64,000 nt of DNA from JAJEFO01 sp965214325 (GCA_965214325.1 CBDCBG010000006.1:1798001-1862000), one strand, 5' to 3'. Positions 53,815 to 63,058 are shown, numbered from the stretch's first letter. The notes: a model not told the origin generated them from the sequence alone. Numbers and translations: made by a program.

Positions 53815-54333
53815 GTGCGAATCACTTCGGAGGCGGCGATGGCGGAATGGTATGGATCCAAGGGGACGACCGGGCTCTCGCAGGCAATCGTGAGCGCCAT
53901 GCCCGCGCATGACCTGTTCATCGAATCGCACTTGGGTGGCGGCGCGATCATGAAGCGCAAGCCGCCCGCGCAGCGCCGCTACCGCTTCGACTACACGGAC
54001 GAGGACCATGTCGCGCTCCTCGGCATCCTGAAGTCGCTGCCGTGCCAGGTGATGGTCTCCGGCTATCCTTCGGCGCTCTACGACGCGCACCTGGACGGCT
54101 GGCGCTCGCTCGAGGTCCAGGTCAACAACCAGGCCTGCGTCGTCACCGAGAAGCTGTGGTTCAACTTCGCGCCGGGCCGGCCGCACTGGCACGCCTGTGC
54201 GGGCAGGAACTTCACCGACCGCCAGCGCATCAAGCGCAACGCAGAGAGGTGGGCGCGGCGCTACCGGGCGATGCCGCCGGGCGAGCGGCTCGCGGTGCTG
54301 GCGGCGGTCATGGCCGTCGAGGCCGGGGAATGA
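53815..54333 (+). pseudogene. DNA adenine methylase (D12 class), internally deleted
   Basis: 172 aa, against ~250 expected. The N-terminus EWYGSKGTTGLSQAIVSAMP and SHLGGGAIMKRKPP is the AdoMet-binding start. The protein then continues with RYRFDYTDEDHVALLGILKS, CQVMVSGYPSALYDAHLDGW and GRNFTDRQRIKRNAERW, the C-terminal half. The central block with the catalytic DPPY is missing, cleanly and in frame, so it cannot methylate. It overlaps tnpC by ATGA, so it might persist to couple tnpC translation. Confidence 0.8.
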
Positions 54334-56381
54334 ACGCGTCGTCCAATGTTCGCGAGGTCGAGGATCTGGGCCGGGACCTGTCCCGTCTGCTCGGGGACGG
54401 CACCCTGCCGCCGGAGGCCGAGGAGGCGCTCCGGTCGCTGATCGGGCTTTCGGGACGGCTGGCGTCGGACAACGCCGAGCTGGCCGCGACGATCGCGGCA
54501 CAGGAAGGGCGGATCGCCGAGTTCGTGACGCAGATCGCCGCTCTCACCGCCCAGATCGTCCAGCTGCAACGCGACCTGTACGGCTCGCGCTCGGAGCGGC
54601 GCAAGGATGGCGTGGCTGGATCCGAAGGCAGTGACGGGACCGACGGCCAGGACAGCCGCCGCGGCGGCAAGGCCGGCCGCAGAAAGGATCGCGGCGACGC
54701 GGTCAGCGACACCGGGCTGCGCTTCGGCGCGGACGCCCCGGTGATCGACATCACCGTGCCGCCGCCCGAGATAGAGGGCCTGTCGGAGGACGACTACGAG
54801 GTGATCTCGGAGCGCGTCCACTGCCGGGTCGCCGCGCTCGACTGGCGGCACGTGGTCATCCGCTACCGCTACCTCAAGGCGAAGATCCGCAAGACCGGCG
54901 CCCTCGTCAGCGCCCCGGCCCGCGAGAGCGTGTTCAAGAACAGTGCCGCCGACGTCTCGTTCGTCGCCGGAATGCTCATCGACAAGTTCCTTTGGCACCT
55001 GCCTCTGCACCGCCAGCACCAGATGCTGGCCGCCGGAGGCATCACCGTGAACCGGGGCTCTCTGAGCCAGTGGGCCAACCGGGCGATCGCGCTCCTGAAG
55101 CCGGTCCACGACGCGCAGTGGCGTTCGGTGCTGGAAAGCGCCGTGATCCAGATGGACGAGACGCCGATCCGGGCCGGACGGCACCCGGGCAAGCCCGGAA
55201 GCATGAAGAAGGGCTGCTTCTGGCCGATGCTCGGCGACCGGGGCGAGGTGGTGTTCCCCTTCGCCGCCTCCCGCCGGCACGAGCATGCGGCCGAGTTCCT
55301 CGGCGAGTATTCCGGAACCCTCGTGAGCGACGGCTACGGCGCCTGCGAGGCCTATGTCGCGGCGCGCGGCGGCGCGGTCACCCATCAGGGCTGCTGGACC
55401 CATTCTCGCCGCAATTTCTGGGAGCAGAAGGACAATCACCCGGAGATGGCCGGGGAAGCGCTGAAGCTGATCGGCGCCATCTACCGGATCGAGAAGGAGA
55501 TCGACGGCCGGCCGCGGGCCGAGCGGCTGGTCGCGCGGCGGACCCGGTCGCGCAAGGCGGTCGACAGGATCTGGGACTGGTGCGAGCGGACGCTGGAGGA
55601 TCCGGCGCTGACGCCGAAGCACCCGGTCCGCAAGGCGATCGGCTACGCCGTCGAGCGAAGGGCCACGCTCGAGGTGTTCCTGGGCGACCCGGACGTGCCG
55701 CCGGACACCAACCAGGTCGAGAACAAGTTGCGCGGCGCCAAGCTCGGCCAGCGGAATTGGATGTTCGCGTGGACCGAGATCGGCGGAGAGTTCATAGGGA
55801 TCATGAACGCCATGCTCGCCACCTGCCGGATGCAGGACGTCGATCCCCGCGTCTGGTTGACCGACGTCCTGCTGCGCATCGACACCCATCCGGCCAGCCG
55901 GATCGAAGAACTGACGCCGAGGCGGTGGAAGACGCTGTTCGCCGACAGCCCGATGACGTCCGACGTCGCGGCCGTCACGGCGGGCAGGCTTCACGCCGCC
56001 GCGACCGGGGCGGGACAGCGCTTGCGGTGGCGCCGGACGGTGATGTCGATCCCGTCCAGAAGCGCAGAGAGCTCGGTCCGCGACAGCGACAGCGACTTCC
56101 GTCCCCGTGCCAGCGCCGGGGGCGACGCGAACAGGCCCTGCTCCAGGCGCTTGGCCCAGATGAAGAACCCGCCATGCTCGAAGCCGAGCACCTTCACCAT
56201 CGTCCGGCGGCGGTTGACGAACACGTACCAGCGCCCGCTGGCCGGGTTCTCCCCGAGATGGGTCGCGACCAGCGCGCCCAGTCCGTCGAAGCTGCGGCGC
56301 ATGTCCGCCGGTTCCGTCGACAGCCAGATGCCGCCCGCCGGCCAGCCGCCGAGCATCAGGACCGCCGCAGACGGAGCGTGA
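54330..56381 (+). CDS. tnpC: IS66 transposase TnpC (readthrough C-terminus)
   Basis: 683 aa as read. N-terminal coiled coil (LASDNAELAATIAAQEGRIA) and zinc-finger-like region, then the DDE domain: VIQMDETPIRAGRHPGKPG, TLVSDGYGACEAYVA, WTHSRRNFWEQKD and DTNQVENKLRGAKLGQRNWM with the Glu. Recognisable TnpC sequence ends about HPASRIEELTPRRWKTLFAD (near 55,950). The frame then runs on through the antisense strand of tnpB to 56381, so the native stop seems to be lost. Confidence 0.88.
   Translation: MNASSNVREVEDLGRDLSRLLGDGTLPPEAEEALRSLIGLSGRLASDNAELAATIAAQEGRIAEFVTQIAALTAQIVQLQRDLYGSRSERRKDGVAGSEGSDGTDGQDSRRGGKAGRRKDRGDAVSDTGLRFGADAPVIDITVPPPEIEGLSEDDYEVISERVHCRVAALDWRHVVIRYRYLKAKIRKTGALVSAPARESVFKNSAADVSFVAGMLIDKFLWHLPLHRQHQMLAAGGITVNRGSLSQWANRAIALLKPVHDAQWRSVLESAVIQMDETPIRAGRHPGKPGSMKKGCFWPMLGDRGEVVFPFAASRRHEHAAEFLGEYSGTLVSDGYGACEAYVAARGGAVTHQGCWTHSRRNFWEQKDNHPEMAGEALKLIGAIYRIEKEIDGRPRAERLVARRTRSRKAVDRIWDWCERTLEDPALTPKHPVRKAIGYAVERRATLEVFLGDPDVPPDTNQVENKLRGAKLGQRNWMFAWTEIGGEFIGIMNAMLATCRMQDVDPRVWLTDVLLRIDTHPASRIEELTPRRWKTLFADSPMTSDVAAVTAGRLHAAATGAGQRLRWRRTVMSIPSRSAESSVRDSDSDFRPRASAGGDANRPCSRRLAQMKNPPCSKPSTFTIVRRRLTNTYQRPLAGFSPRWVATSAPSPSKLRRMSAGSVDSQMPPAGQPPSIRTAADGA
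55991..56356 (-). CDS. tnpB: IS66 accessory protein TnpB
   Basis: About 121 aa. The classical Orf2 sequence is plain: IWLSTEPADMRRSFDGLGAL, GRWYVFVNRRRTMVKVLGFE and GGFFIWAKRLEQGLF. Start ATG at 56356 overlaps the tnpA stop by one base. It lies entirely antisense to the tail of the tnpC frame. Required for IS66 transposition in known elements, function unclear. Confidence 0.9.
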   Translation of the reverse strand: MLGGWPAGGIWLSTEPADMRRSFDGLGALVATHLGENPASGRWYVFVNRRRTMVKVLGFEHGGFFIWAKRLEQGLFASPPALARGRKSLSLSRTELSALLDGIDITVRRHRKRCPAPVAAA

Positions 56382-56655
56382 CCCCGTCGCCGAGCGACAG
56401 CTCGACGTCCCAGCCCCGTTCCGTCCCCGCCGCGATCTCGACGAAGCCGCGCCTGCCCGCGGTCGCCCGGCCGGCCAGGCCGCGCTTGCGGCGCCAGCTC
56501 TGGAACGACTTCACCGACACCCCGCGGGACTCGCAGAAGCTGACCTGAGAACCGTCCCAGCGCTCGAAATCCTCCATCAAGGTCTGCCACTCGGCCTCGC
56601 TCCGGTTCTTGCGGACGGGGCGGGCAGCGCCCGTCGCCGATACATCGTTTGTCAT
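56356..56655 (-). CDS. tnpA: IS66 accessory protein TnpA
   Basis: 99 aa. Starts with RSEAEWQTLMEDFERWDGSQ and VSFCESRGVSVKSFQSWRRK, the helix-turn-helix of IS66 Orf1, and ends with the beta-strand tail VELSLGDGVTLRLRRS. It is coupled to tnpB by TGATG. It begins 95 bp inside the right end of the IS. Confidence 0.9.
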   Translation of the reverse strand: MTNDVSATGAARPVRKNRSEAEWQTLMEDFERWDGSQVSFCESRGVSVKSFQSWRRKRGLAGRATAGRRGFVEIAAGTERGWDVELSLGDGVTLRLRRS

Positions 56656-56758
56656 GAAGAAACTCCGATCAGGATCAATGGATCGGATGCTCTCGCGCGA
56701 GGGCCGACGAAATCAAGACGCAAGCAGAACGCCGTCCTTTAACCGCTTACGTTGTACC

Positions 56759-57770
56759 GGACATTGATCGACCTGCCGCAGTGGCCGCACAGAGCAAGGC
56801 CCTGGAGAAGCGCCGACCCTTCGCGCGCCGCGCCCCGCTTCCGGTCGCGGACGGTCGAGTTCGCCGCCAGGGTCTCCTGCACCTCCACCCATTCGGACCA
56901 GCTCACGTACCCTTCGTGGCGATCGACCTTCAGGACGCGCCAGCGCTCCTCCGGCGACAGCAGCGTGCCGTCGTCGCGGTAGGCGAACCGCGTTTTCCCG
57001 TAGGCGTAGGCGCCGCCCATCGCCGGGTTGCCCAGGATGTCCTTCACCCGCGAATAGGTCGCGTCCCTCCAGACCACGGCGTCCGCGCCATGCGGGCGGC
57101 TCGGGAGCTGCACCCCCGTCTCCCGAAGAAGATGCGTGGCCTGCAGAGCCGACCCGCCCTCGCGGAAGCAGGCGAAGACCGCCTCGATCGCCGCCTGGAC
57201 ACGCAGGTCCGGATCCTTCCGGAGGCCGTTCCCCTCGCGGACAAAGCCGCAGACAACGGAAGCGTAAAGCTCTCCGCGCTGGGCCTTGCTGCGCCGGCCG
57301 CCCTCCATCCGGGCGCGAAGGACGGACAGCTCGGTTGCCGAGAAGGTGCCCTTGATGCCCAGAATCAAGCCGTCGTCCTCGCGGCCCGGCGCATAGACCT
57401 GGCCGTCCTCGACAAGCACCGTGTCGTTGACCCGGCAAAGGTCCAGAAGCTGGAACCACTCAATTGTATTTCTCGCGAGGCGACTCACCTCGATCCCGAA
57501 CACCGCGCCCACCCGGCCCTGCGCAACCTGTTCGCAAAGCAGGTCGAAGCCGCCCCGCGTGCCCTGCGACGCGGCGCTCCGGCCGAGGTCGGAGTCGATG
57601 ACCACGATGCGTTCCTCCGGCCAGCCCAGTTCGCGGGCGCGCTCCGCAAGCCCGTACTGGCGTTCGCGCGATTCCCGGTTCTTCAGGACCTGGCCCGGCG
57701 TCGACTGGCGCACGTAGACGGCGGCCGACCGCTCAAGGTGACTGTTCGTGATCCGTGACGACCCGCTCAT
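56759..57770 (-). pseudogene. Large serine recombinase, N-terminal part (split by IS66)
   Basis: Resolvase domain with the nucleophilic Ser in AAVYVRQSTPGQVLKN and conserved VFGIEVSRLARN. The Recombinase domain follows (GSALQATHLLRETGVQLPSR, YSRVKDILGNPAMGGAYAYG), then the start of the zinc ribbon (LQGLALCGHCGRSINVRYN). The IS66 element interrupts it after GTTGTACC. The joined protein (730 aa) is a large serine recombinase of the transposase/integrase class. Confidence 0.9.
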
Positions 57771-57924
57771 CGGACATCCCCCTCCGGTTCGCCTGACGGA
57801 CCATCAGGCCCGCCATCTCCTGCACGAACGCCTCCCGATCCGGGGGCGGAACCTGGAGCCACCTCTCCACGCGTTCCTCCCACTCCAGAAGAGCCAGCAG
57901 CGACAGTTCCCGTTCCTTGTCCAT
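57733..57924 (-). CDS. Small unidentified protein before the serine recombinase
   Basis: 63 aa, charged and helical (MDKERELSLLALLEWEERVE, then REAFVQEMAGLMVRQANRRG). It overlaps the 3' end of the DUF5372-like frame and the recombinase start at 57770. The compact overlaps suggest one operon. I do not recognise the family; it may be a regulator or partner of the recombinase. Confidence 0.55.
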   Translation of the reverse strand: MDKERELSLLALLEWEERVERWLQVPPPDREAFVQEMAGLMVRQANRRGMSDERVVTDHEQSP

Positions 57925-58180
57925 CCGTCGCCTCCCGGCGCCGCTCCAGATCGTCGAGCAGATTACGCAACCTGATGAAGTCCGGCAACTCGCCGAGGAG
58001 CTTCGGAGCGTCGGGATCCCGTGCCTCGAGGCTTGTCCAGGTCGCAGGAAGCCAGATGCGGACGCCGTCCGGCAACTCGACATGCAGGTTCAGCCGGTGA
58101 TGGCTGCCGCCGCCGCGCCGCCGCTCGATGACCCTGACCTCCTGTCTGTCGAACGGATGCCGGAAACGGCGCATGAACAC
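57767..58180 (-). CDS. DUF5372-like protein of the recombinase module
   Basis: 137 aa as read. The first ~90 residues (FRHPFDRQEVRVIERRRGGG, VELPDGVRIWLPATWTSLEA) look like DUF5372, a small beta-rich family I recall beside transposon-type serine recombinases. The rest is low-complexity Gly-rich sequence overlapping the small gene and may be readthrough. An in-frame GTG at 58183 is an alternative start. Confidence 0.6.
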   Translation of the reverse strand: MFMRRFRHPFDRQEVRVIERRRGGGSHHRLNLHVELPDGVRIWLPATWTSLEARDPDAPKLLGELPDFIRLRNLLDDLERRREATDGQGTGTVAAGSSGVGGTRGEVAPGSAPGSGGVRAGDGGPDGPSGEPEGDVR

Positions 58181-58202
58181 CGGCCCGAAGGGCCGCGGGT
58201 CT

Positions 58203-59843
58203 TCAAGTGGTGTAGTGGGGAGGCTCGTTCTCCACTGCCCAATGACCGCGATTCAGCCGAAGCAAATCCCCCGGCGACGCGGCCTTGGCATTGAGAGAGG
58301 TGATGAGACAATCGGTCTCGATGTGGTCCTTCCCGTCCTCTGCGCCGGCATCCTTCTTCAGCGGCTCCCGGTAGCGGATGACGCGGGCGACCTGACTGAC
58401 GCCAGGGTAGTTGATGGCGCCCTTGAGCGGGGTCATGACACGGATGGACCGCCGCTCCAGGCGCCCGTGGGCCTTTTCGACATCCTCCTCGAAGCGGCCG
58501 GCGGCGTCCCTCTCCCGGTCGATGCCGTCGAGGATGGCATGGGTCTCCGGCGCGTTGCCCTTCACGGTGAAGACGTAGTCCGCGCCGCAGCGTTCGGTGA
58601 TCAGCCTCGCGGTCTTGCGCACCGTGTGCAGCGCGTCGAGGGCGATCGCCTTTCCGCGGATGTCGCTGCGCTCCAGGAGGTCGTGCGTGGCCGCCAGCTC
58701 GCCGCCCTCGTCGCCGAAGTCCGGGAGCGCGAAGGGCGCGCCGGAGGCATGGCCGGCAGGCGCCACGGTCTCGTGACGGTCCTCGCCGTTGCGGTTGGCG
58801 CCGCGGATGCGCTTGCCGTCGGCGGCAAGCGCCCGGGCAAGGGGGAGCCGGGGCCGGGACCAGCGGGCGACCACATCCTCCAGAGCCTCGGGATCGACCG
58901 ACTGGACGACCCGGTGGATGGTGGACTTGGAGACCGGCTCGCGAAGCCCCGTCTTCGGGTTCGTCCATGCGCCGACGGCCTCCAGCTCCGCCTGGGACAG
59001 CGACCGCGCGAACTGCGCGGCGGCGAGGCAGCCCTTCATGTTGGCGAGTTCGGCGAGGACATGCATGGCGAGCACGCAGGCCGCCGTGCGCTTCCTTCCC
59101 TGCGCCCGGCGGAAGTCCGGAACCGCCGCCAGCTCGGCATGCAGGGAGCGCATCGCCCCAGGATTCCGGGGCGCCAGTTCAGGGCCGGCGGGCGGCGCCA
59201 CGTCGGGCGGCAGCGGCAGCGGGCTCGACAGCAGCGACCGGGCGTCGGGCCTCAGCGGCGTGACGAAGATCTCCTTCGGCTTGCCGTGGGGGTCGGTGTA
59301 CTGCCCGTTGGAACGGGCGAACCCCCTGGTCTCGCCCAGCCCCGTCCAGCCCGCCGCCCTGTACATGGTGCCCGGAAAGAGCTCCGGATCGCAGAACGTC
59401 TCGGCCAGAAGCACCCTGTGGCCGTGCGCTTCCAGCCAGTCGTCGGCGAGCCGGCGGGTCATCCCCGCAAGGAAGCGGGAGGCGAGGTTCGGGAACACGC
59501 CGGGCTCCGAGAGCACCAGGAACCGCGTGTTGTTCGCGATCATCTCAAGCCGCCGGAACTGCTGTTCCGGCTTCCAGCCGGTCCAGCGGTCGCGCGGCCT
59601 GCACTTGAAGGCGCCGTTCTGCCACGCCGCCAGGCCCAGCCACCGGTCCCCGAAGGTCGCGACGTAGCGCAGGCCGCGGCCCGCAAGCCGGCGAAAGCCG
59701 GGACAGTGGTGCTCGTCCATCAGGGCGTCCCGGAGCGGGCGCTCCTCCGGCCTCGCCAGGCGAACCTCGACCTCGGACAGCACGAACCCTTCGGGAGGTG
59801 CCCGGTGAACCGGGCACGCCTCCATGCGATTGCGAATCGACAT
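58203..59843 (-). CDS. DruA (DUF4338)-ISAs1 fusion transposase, C-terminally truncated
   Basis: About 546 aa. Residues ~15-210 match the DUF4338 family named after DruA of the Druantia defence system: DRWLGLAAWQNGAFKCRPRD, RLEMIANNTRFLVLSEPGVF, GHRVLLAETFCDPELFPGTM and YRAAGWTGLGETRGFARSN. About 240-546 is an ISAs1 transposase with DALHTVRKTARLI and YVFTVKGNAPETHA, ending at RGHWAVENEPPHYTT. The last ~50 residues of the ISAs1 domain are missing, cut where the DUF5372 gene region begins. The start is uncertain (ATG 59843 or TTG 59942). Confidence 0.82.
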   Translation of the reverse strand: MSIRNRMEACPVHRAPPEGFVLSEVEVRLARPEERPLRDALMDEHHCPGFRRLAGRGLRYVATFGDRWLGLAAWQNGAFKCRPRDRWTGWKPEQQFRRLEMIANNTRFLVLSEPGVFPNLASRFLAGMTRRLADDWLEAHGHRVLLAETFCDPELFPGTMYRAAGWTGLGETRGFARSNGQYTDPHGKPKEIFVTPLRPDARSLLSSPLPLPPDVAPPAGPELAPRNPGAMRSLHAELAAVPDFRRAQGRKRTAACVLAMHVLAELANMKGCLAAAQFARSLSQAELEAVGAWTNPKTGLREPVSKSTIHRVVQSVDPEALEDVVARWSRPRLPLARALAADGKRIRGANRNGEDRHETVAPAGHASGAPFALPDFGDEGGELAATHDLLERSDIRGKAIALDALHTVRKTARLITERCGADYVFTVKGNAPETHAILDGIDRERDAAGRFEEDVEKAHGRLERRSIRVMTPLKGAINYPGVSQVARVIRYREPLKKDAGAEDGKDHIETDCLITSLNAKAASPGDLLRLNRGHWAVENEPPHYTT

Positions 59844-59943
59844 GCCGCGAGCGTCGCACATGTTGCGCGGGAACGTCGGAGAAAACCGCTGACGATCCCG
59901 CGAACGGACGCGCGCGTGCAACGCCGGGATGCCCGACGTCAAG

Positions 59944-60496
59944 AAAAATCAAACGGAGTCAGCGTGGGATGGCCCTGCCAGAAAGATGCAGGGCACTTGA
60001 CCGCACGCCTGCACGAAAGGCATCAGGGCGTGTTCGGTCCATCGCCGTTCAATGGTCAACGCTGCTTGAAAGACACATTTTGCCCGAATGATCACTCTGG
60101 CGCATTTCGTCGTTGTAATTTGGTCGTGACCCCATTTATGTGTTGGATGCTGGCCCACGGTGCGCCTGATGCGCACGGCCGAGTCGAAAAGTTTCGCCGT
60201 CCTAGACACGTTGCCCCAATAGCGGCACGCTGGTTCGGTGCCGTGGCCGACATGGTCACGAATTTGGAAATGCCCGAGATCGGCGATTGCACGCCGCCGG
60301 GCCTGGAACGGGCGCCTCCGAGGAGGTGCTGGAGATGAACCGCGATGATGCGCGCATTGGACGGATGCGGCACGGTGCCGATTGTGACTGACTGTCGGTC
60401 TGCCACCCTGATGCAGGCAATCGCCTCTATTGAAAGCCGCAGAATCCTTGATCTGGCCTTGGCTGGCCGGATTGCGATGCTGCGCAGAAAGCCAAC
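59944..60496. other. Gap upstream of rne
   Basis: About 550 bp, distinctly less GC-rich than the mobile region. Frames at 60092-60406 (-) and 59949-60503 (-) have no domain. It should contain the rne promoter and a long 5' leader, which in other bacteria is where RNase E regulates its own mRNA. No specific structure was identified. Confidence 0.4.
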
Positions 60497-63058
60497 ATGT
60501 CAAAGAAAATGCTCATCGATGCCACCCACGCCGAGGAGACGCGTGTCGTGGTGGCCGATGGAAGCCAGGTCGAGGAATTCGACTTCGAATCCGAAAACAG
60601 ACGTCAACTCTCCGGAAACATCTATCTCGCGAAGGTAACGCGGGTCGAACCCTCGCTTCAGGCTGCCTTTGTCGAATATGGCGGCAACCGGCACGGGTTC
60701 CTGGCGTTCTCCGAAATTCATCCGGATTACTACAAGATTCCGGTCGCCGACCGTGAGGCGCTGCTCGCCGAGGAAATGGCGATCGCGGAGGCCGAGGCGA
60801 AAGCCGAGGAAGAGGAGGTCAAGCCCAAGCGCCGTCGCCGGAGCGGCACCAAGGCCAAGGCGGAATCGACCGTGACGAAGGACGAAGCGGTTTCTCGGGA
60901 GGAAGGTTCCGACGAGTTGGCCGCAACCGAACCTGCGGCGGAAAACGTGGACGACTCCGCTCGTCCAGATGTCGCTGACAAGAAGGCCGAGAGCCCGGCA
61001 TCCGACGAAGACACGTCAACCGACATTCCGTCCATGAACGTCATTGACCTCGACGAAGACGAAAGCGGCCGGTCAGGACTTGACGACGCTCAGTCCACGG
61101 ACGCCTCGGCAAGGGACGAGACGATCGAATCCGTTGCCGATGACGACACGGCGGAGGAAATCCAGCGTCCGCGCCGACAGCGGCAACGACAACGCAACTA
61201 CAAGATCCAGGAGGTGATCGAGGTACGCCAGATCCTTCTTGTCCAGGTTGTAAAGGAGGAACGGGGCAACAAGGGCGCGGCACTGACAACCTATCTCAGC
61301 CTTGCAGGACGATACTGCGTCTTGATGCCGAACACCGCGCGCGGCGGCGGGATCAGTCGAAAGATCACGAATGCGTCGGATCGCAAGAAGCTCAAGGCGA
61401 TTGCCGACGACATCGAGATACCAAAGGGTGCGGGCCTGATCATCCGGACCGCCGGGGCCCAGCGCACGAAATCGGAGATCAAGCGAGACTACGAGTATCT
61501 CCAGAGGCTTTGGGAACAGATTCGCGAATTGACGCTGAAATCCATCGCGCCTGCACAGATCTACGAAGAAGGCAACCTCATCAAGCGATCGATTCGCGAT
61601 CTCTATAGCCGCGAGATCGACGAAGTCCTGGTTGAGGGCGATGACGGCTTCCGCACGGCCAAGGACTTCATGAAGATGATCATGCCGAGCCATGCCAAGA
61701 ACGTGAAGCTGTACAACGACCCGATGCCGCTGTTTGCACGGCACCAGGTCGAAAGCTACCTCGGTGGCATGTTCAACCCGGTCGTGCAGCTCAGGTCCGG
61801 GGGCTATATCGTCATCGGGCAGACTGAGGCGCTTGTGGCAATCGACGTGAACTCCGGCCGTGCGACAAAGGAAGGATCAATCGAGAGCACCGCGCTCAAG
61901 ACCAATCTCGAGGCTGCGGAGGAAGTCGCACGCCAGCTTCGGCTTCGCGACCTTGCCGGACTCATCGTGATCGACTTCATCGACATGGATGAGCGCAAGA
62001 ACAGCGCAGCGGTCGAAAAGCGCTTCAAGGAAAAACTGAAAACGGATCGGGCCCGCATCCAGGTTGGCCGAATCTCGGGTTTCGGCCTGCTGGAAATGTC
62101 GCGTCAGCGGCTACGGCCAGGGGTGCTTGAAGCCTCGACACAACCCTGCCCGTCCTGCCATGGCACCGGCCTGTTGCGCTCGATCGACAGCCTTGGCCTG
62201 ACGATCCTGCGTCAGCTGGAAGAGGAAGGTGTGCGAAAGGGGTCAAGGGAGGTTCTGCTTAGGGCGCCGGTGCCGATCATCAACTTCCTGATGAACACCA
62301 AGCGCGAGCACATCCCCCAGATCGAAAAGCGCTACGCCATGGCCGTAAGGCTTGAGGCAGACCCTCACCTAGTTCCGCCGGAGTTCTCCATCGAGAAGTT
62401 CAAGACCTCTACGCGCAAGGTTGAGGCGAGTGCGCCGGTGGTTTCCGCAGACGCATCGCTCATGGCCGGAGCAGATGACGAAGCGACGCCAGAGGAGCCT
62501 GCGGACCCGACGCTTTCCGAAGACGAGGGTCGTCCGAAGAAAAGGCGCCGTCGTCGCCGCCGTCGCCGCGGAAAGGGTGTTGACGGGCAAGGGGAGGAGA
62601 GCGCCGAGATCGCGATCGGAACCGAGGCGGGGGCCGATTCTGGCACGCCCGAGAAGGGCACGGAAGCGAAGACGGACGACTCCGGCGACGACGGCGAGCC
62701 CAAGCGCGAGCGGCGTCGGCGTTCAAAGGCTGATCCGGCCGCAGAGAATGTCGGTGACGCGGAAGCAGCGACAACCGAAAGCGCAGGTGACGAAGAGACA
62801 CCGGTCGAGTCCAAGCCCAAACGACGTCGCAAACGCAAGAAAGAGGATGCTCCGGCTGACAGTGAGCCCCCGGCCCAACCTCAAGTCCAGGATGCTGCGG
62901 ACCAGGTGCCGGCAGCGTTGCCCGGGAGCAAGCCTGCCCCCGGGCCGACCAGCGAACCTGAAACCGGCCCTGCACCGGAACCGGTGATGGCTTCGAGTGT
63001 CGGCAGCAATGGCGACAGGAAACCCCGACGCGTCGGCTGGTGGTCAAGGGAGCGTTGA
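60497..63058 (+). CDS. rne: Ribonuclease E
   Basis: 853 aa. Central endonuclease of mRNA turnover and rRNA/tRNA processing. The S1 domain (NIYLAKVTRVEPSLQAAFVE) is split by an acidic insertion (about residues 93-235), as in alphaproteobacteria. Catalytic metal-binding Asp residues are in VAIDVNSGRATKEGS and IVIDFIDMDERKN; the Zn-link is TQPCPSCHGTGLLR. The tail from ~650 is disordered with Arg-rich blocks (KKRRRRRRRRRGKG, KPKRRRKRKKED), the likely RNA-binding and degradosome scaffold. Confidence 0.94.
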   Translation: MSKKMLIDATHAEETRVVVADGSQVEEFDFESENRRQLSGNIYLAKVTRVEPSLQAAFVEYGGNRHGFLAFSEIHPDYYKIPVADREALLAEEMAIAEAEAKAEEEEVKPKRRRRSGTKAKAESTVTKDEAVSREEGSDELAATEPAAENVDDSARPDVADKKAESPASDEDTSTDIPSMNVIDLDEDESGRSGLDDAQSTDASARDETIESVADDDTAEEIQRPRRQRQRQRNYKIQEVIEVRQILLVQVVKEERGNKGAALTTYLSLAGRYCVLMPNTARGGGISRKITNASDRKKLKAIADDIEIPKGAGLIIRTAGAQRTKSEIKRDYEYLQRLWEQIRELTLKSIAPAQIYEEGNLIKRSIRDLYSREIDEVLVEGDDGFRTAKDFMKMIMPSHAKNVKLYNDPMPLFARHQVESYLGGMFNPVVQLRSGGYIVIGQTEALVAIDVNSGRATKEGSIESTALKTNLEAAEEVARQLRLRDLAGLIVIDFIDMDERKNSAAVEKRFKEKLKTDRARIQVGRISGFGLLEMSRQRLRPGVLEASTQPCPSCHGTGLLRSIDSLGLTILRQLEEEGVRKGSREVLLRAPVPIINFLMNTKREHIPQIEKRYAMAVRLEADPHLVPPEFSIEKFKTSTRKVEASAPVVSADASLMAGADDEATPEEPADPTLSEDEGRPKKRRRRRRRRRGKGVDGQGEESAEIAIGTEAGADSGTPEKGTEAKTDDSGDDGEPKRERRRRSKADPAAENVGDAEAATTESAGDEETPVESKPKRRRKRKKEDAPADSEPPAQPQVQDAADQVPAALPGSKPAPGPTSEPETGPAPEPVMASSVGSNGDRKPRRVGWWSRER

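Larger units (their letters stand above)
53726..56750. mobile_element. IS66-family element with methylase remnant and convergent tnpC
   Basis: A 3,025-bp element with perfect 14-bp ends (GTAAGCGGTTAAAG) and a perfect 8-bp duplication GTTGTACC (53718-53725 and 56751-56758), as expected for IS66. Gene order is unusual: a deleted adenine methylase and tnpC on the plus strand, and tnpA-tnpB on the minus strand reading toward tnpC. Standard IS66 has tnpA-tnpB-tnpC on one strand. Confidence 0.93.

Noticed and set aside
58203..59843. Druantia defence operon
   Set aside because: The DruA-like domain is fused to a transposase and no DruB, DruC, DruD or large DruE helicase gene is present.
52012..59843. 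The ISAs1 fragment at 52012-52206 as the missing C-terminus of the DruA-ISAs1 protein split by the recombinase module
   Set aside because: Both pieces contain the I/VEN motif, so they overlap instead of complementing each other; they must come from two copies.
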